Origin: a virus
Reading direction: 5' to 3' (one strand)
Length of the DNA: 20,453 bases
Virus record (IMG/VR): IMGVR_UViG_3300006810_000538
Span: 1 to 20,453 of that record
The notes under the pieces: model-generated
Database searches by the model: none
What the model saw: the letters and a program-made list of their open reading frames with translations, nothing else
What the model was told of the DNA's origin: nothing
Position numbers and translations under genes: made by a program
In this document: piece by piece, positions 20,108 through 20,453 of the stretch
Numbering within the stretch: position 1 is the first letter of the stretch
Layout: each line of letters opens with the position of its first letter

Positions 20108-20453
20108 CCGCTAAACTCGTTTCAGTTTTGGTGAAAAATTTCTAGAGGGGGCGGTCTTACCGCTGGCCCTGCACAATCGGGGGTGGGGGGTTAGATTGAC
20201 ACAGCTTGGGTCGCGGTTTGTTCTACCCTCTACACATTCGAGTTGTTGTCACTCCATAGAGTGTTGCTGTACTGCTTGTAATTACACATGCATCCCAGCT
20301 GCAGCTACAGTAGTTTTATCGATTTGCTTCGGTCTTGCCTAGTACCCATAGATATCAATTCTTTATTTTAACATTATGCAGAACATATCATGTCCAATCG
20401 TGATCGCGAACGGCCCTCCGGTCATTGATCACGCTCACACTACCACTACCACA
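20107..20453. other. Apparent non-coding stretch at right edge
   Basis: About 350 bases with no convincing complete gene. It holds a small hairpin GCGGT-CTT-ACCGC (20151-20163), G-rich runs around it and at about 20178-20191, and an inverted repeat at 20399-20433. The plus strand is open from ATG 20376 to the edge (26 codons, MQNISCPIVIANGPPVIDHA then HTTTTT). The minus strand is open from the edge to a TGA near 20388 (a possible C-terminus ending AVRDHDWT). I cannot decide between these; one may be a real edge gene. Confidence 0.35.
20399..20433. repeat. Inverted repeat CGTGATC...GATCACG
   Basis: Perfect 7-bp arms CGTGATC (20399-20405) and GATCACG (20427-20433) with a 21-base centre containing a weak CGG/CCG stem. 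It could be an operator, a hairpin in a transcript or chance. It overlaps both possible edge ORFs. Confidence 0.4.

Noticed and set aside
20145-20191. G-quadruplex in the G-rich edge sequence
   Set aside because: Only three long G-runs are present and they are unevenly spaced; a fourth suitable run is missing, so support is weak.
1-20453. tRNA genes, CRISPR arrays, insertion sequences, integrase or attachment sites
   Set aside because: No cloverleaf-like sequence, regular repeats, transposase or recombinase motifs were found by eye; a proper scan was not possible.

Overview
The window is a late structural-gene block of a tailed double-stranded DNA phage with a long, probably non-contractile tail. 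Almost every gene reads on the minus strand, so transcription runs from high to low coordinates. A cyanobacterial host (Synechococcus/Prochlorococcus-type phage) is suggested by protein families I recognise from cyanophages: the fibre N-terminus at 4214-5563, the head-spike/fibre protein at the left edge, the zinc-ribbon protein at 3830-4183 and the HNH nuclease at 16471-16923. This is recognition from memory, not a search, and the host is inferred. No integrase, tRNA, CRISPR array or insertion sequence was seen.

Layout in reading order. A divergent promoter area near 19.9 kb separates a small plus-strand gene (19927-20106) and a 350-base non-coding edge from the late operon. Then come neck genes: a helical adaptor-like protein, a small zinc-ribbon protein, a stopper-like protein and an HK97-gp10-like protein (18112-19857). 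Next is a two-part tail assembly chaperone (16916-18075). An HNH endonuclease gene of opposite orientation (16471-16923) follows, then the tail terminator (15915-16349), the tail tube (15273-15839), a 1139-residue tape measure (11472-14891) and the tail tip genes (8417-11453). After these lie small beta-rich proteins, an extraordinarily cysteine-rich protein (5618-6802), a fibre (4214-5563) and two more cysteine-bearing proteins. Unusually, the head genes come last: scaffold (2356-3075), a second HNH nuclease, major capsid protein (705-1595), a 60-residue protein and a spike/fibre protein that runs off the left edge.

Three signals stand out. (1) The chaperone has a textbook -1 slippery heptamer, A AAA AAG, directly before its UAG, and the -1 frame is open into the next ORF. 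This predicts a lambda G/GT-like fusion. (2) The tail tube ends in UAG, but the same frame stays open for 95 more codons encoding a beta-rich domain with no usual start codon, ending just before a terminator. This suggests stop readthrough adding a C-terminal tube domain, with a 7-bp stem-loop 17 nt after the UAG. (3) Several structural genes with weak or absent Shine-Dalgarno sequences have a short perfect stem-loop ending 7-8 nt before the start codon (scaffold, zinc-ribbon protein, post-tape-measure protein, tube, chaperone), and two GTG-start genes have looser versions at 3-5 nt. This recurrent 'hairpin, about 8 nt, start' layout is the best candidate for something undescribed.

Three intrinsic terminators sit inside the block, after the tube extension, scaffold and capsid genes. 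Together with the recoding sites they look like the means of setting very different amounts of each virion protein.
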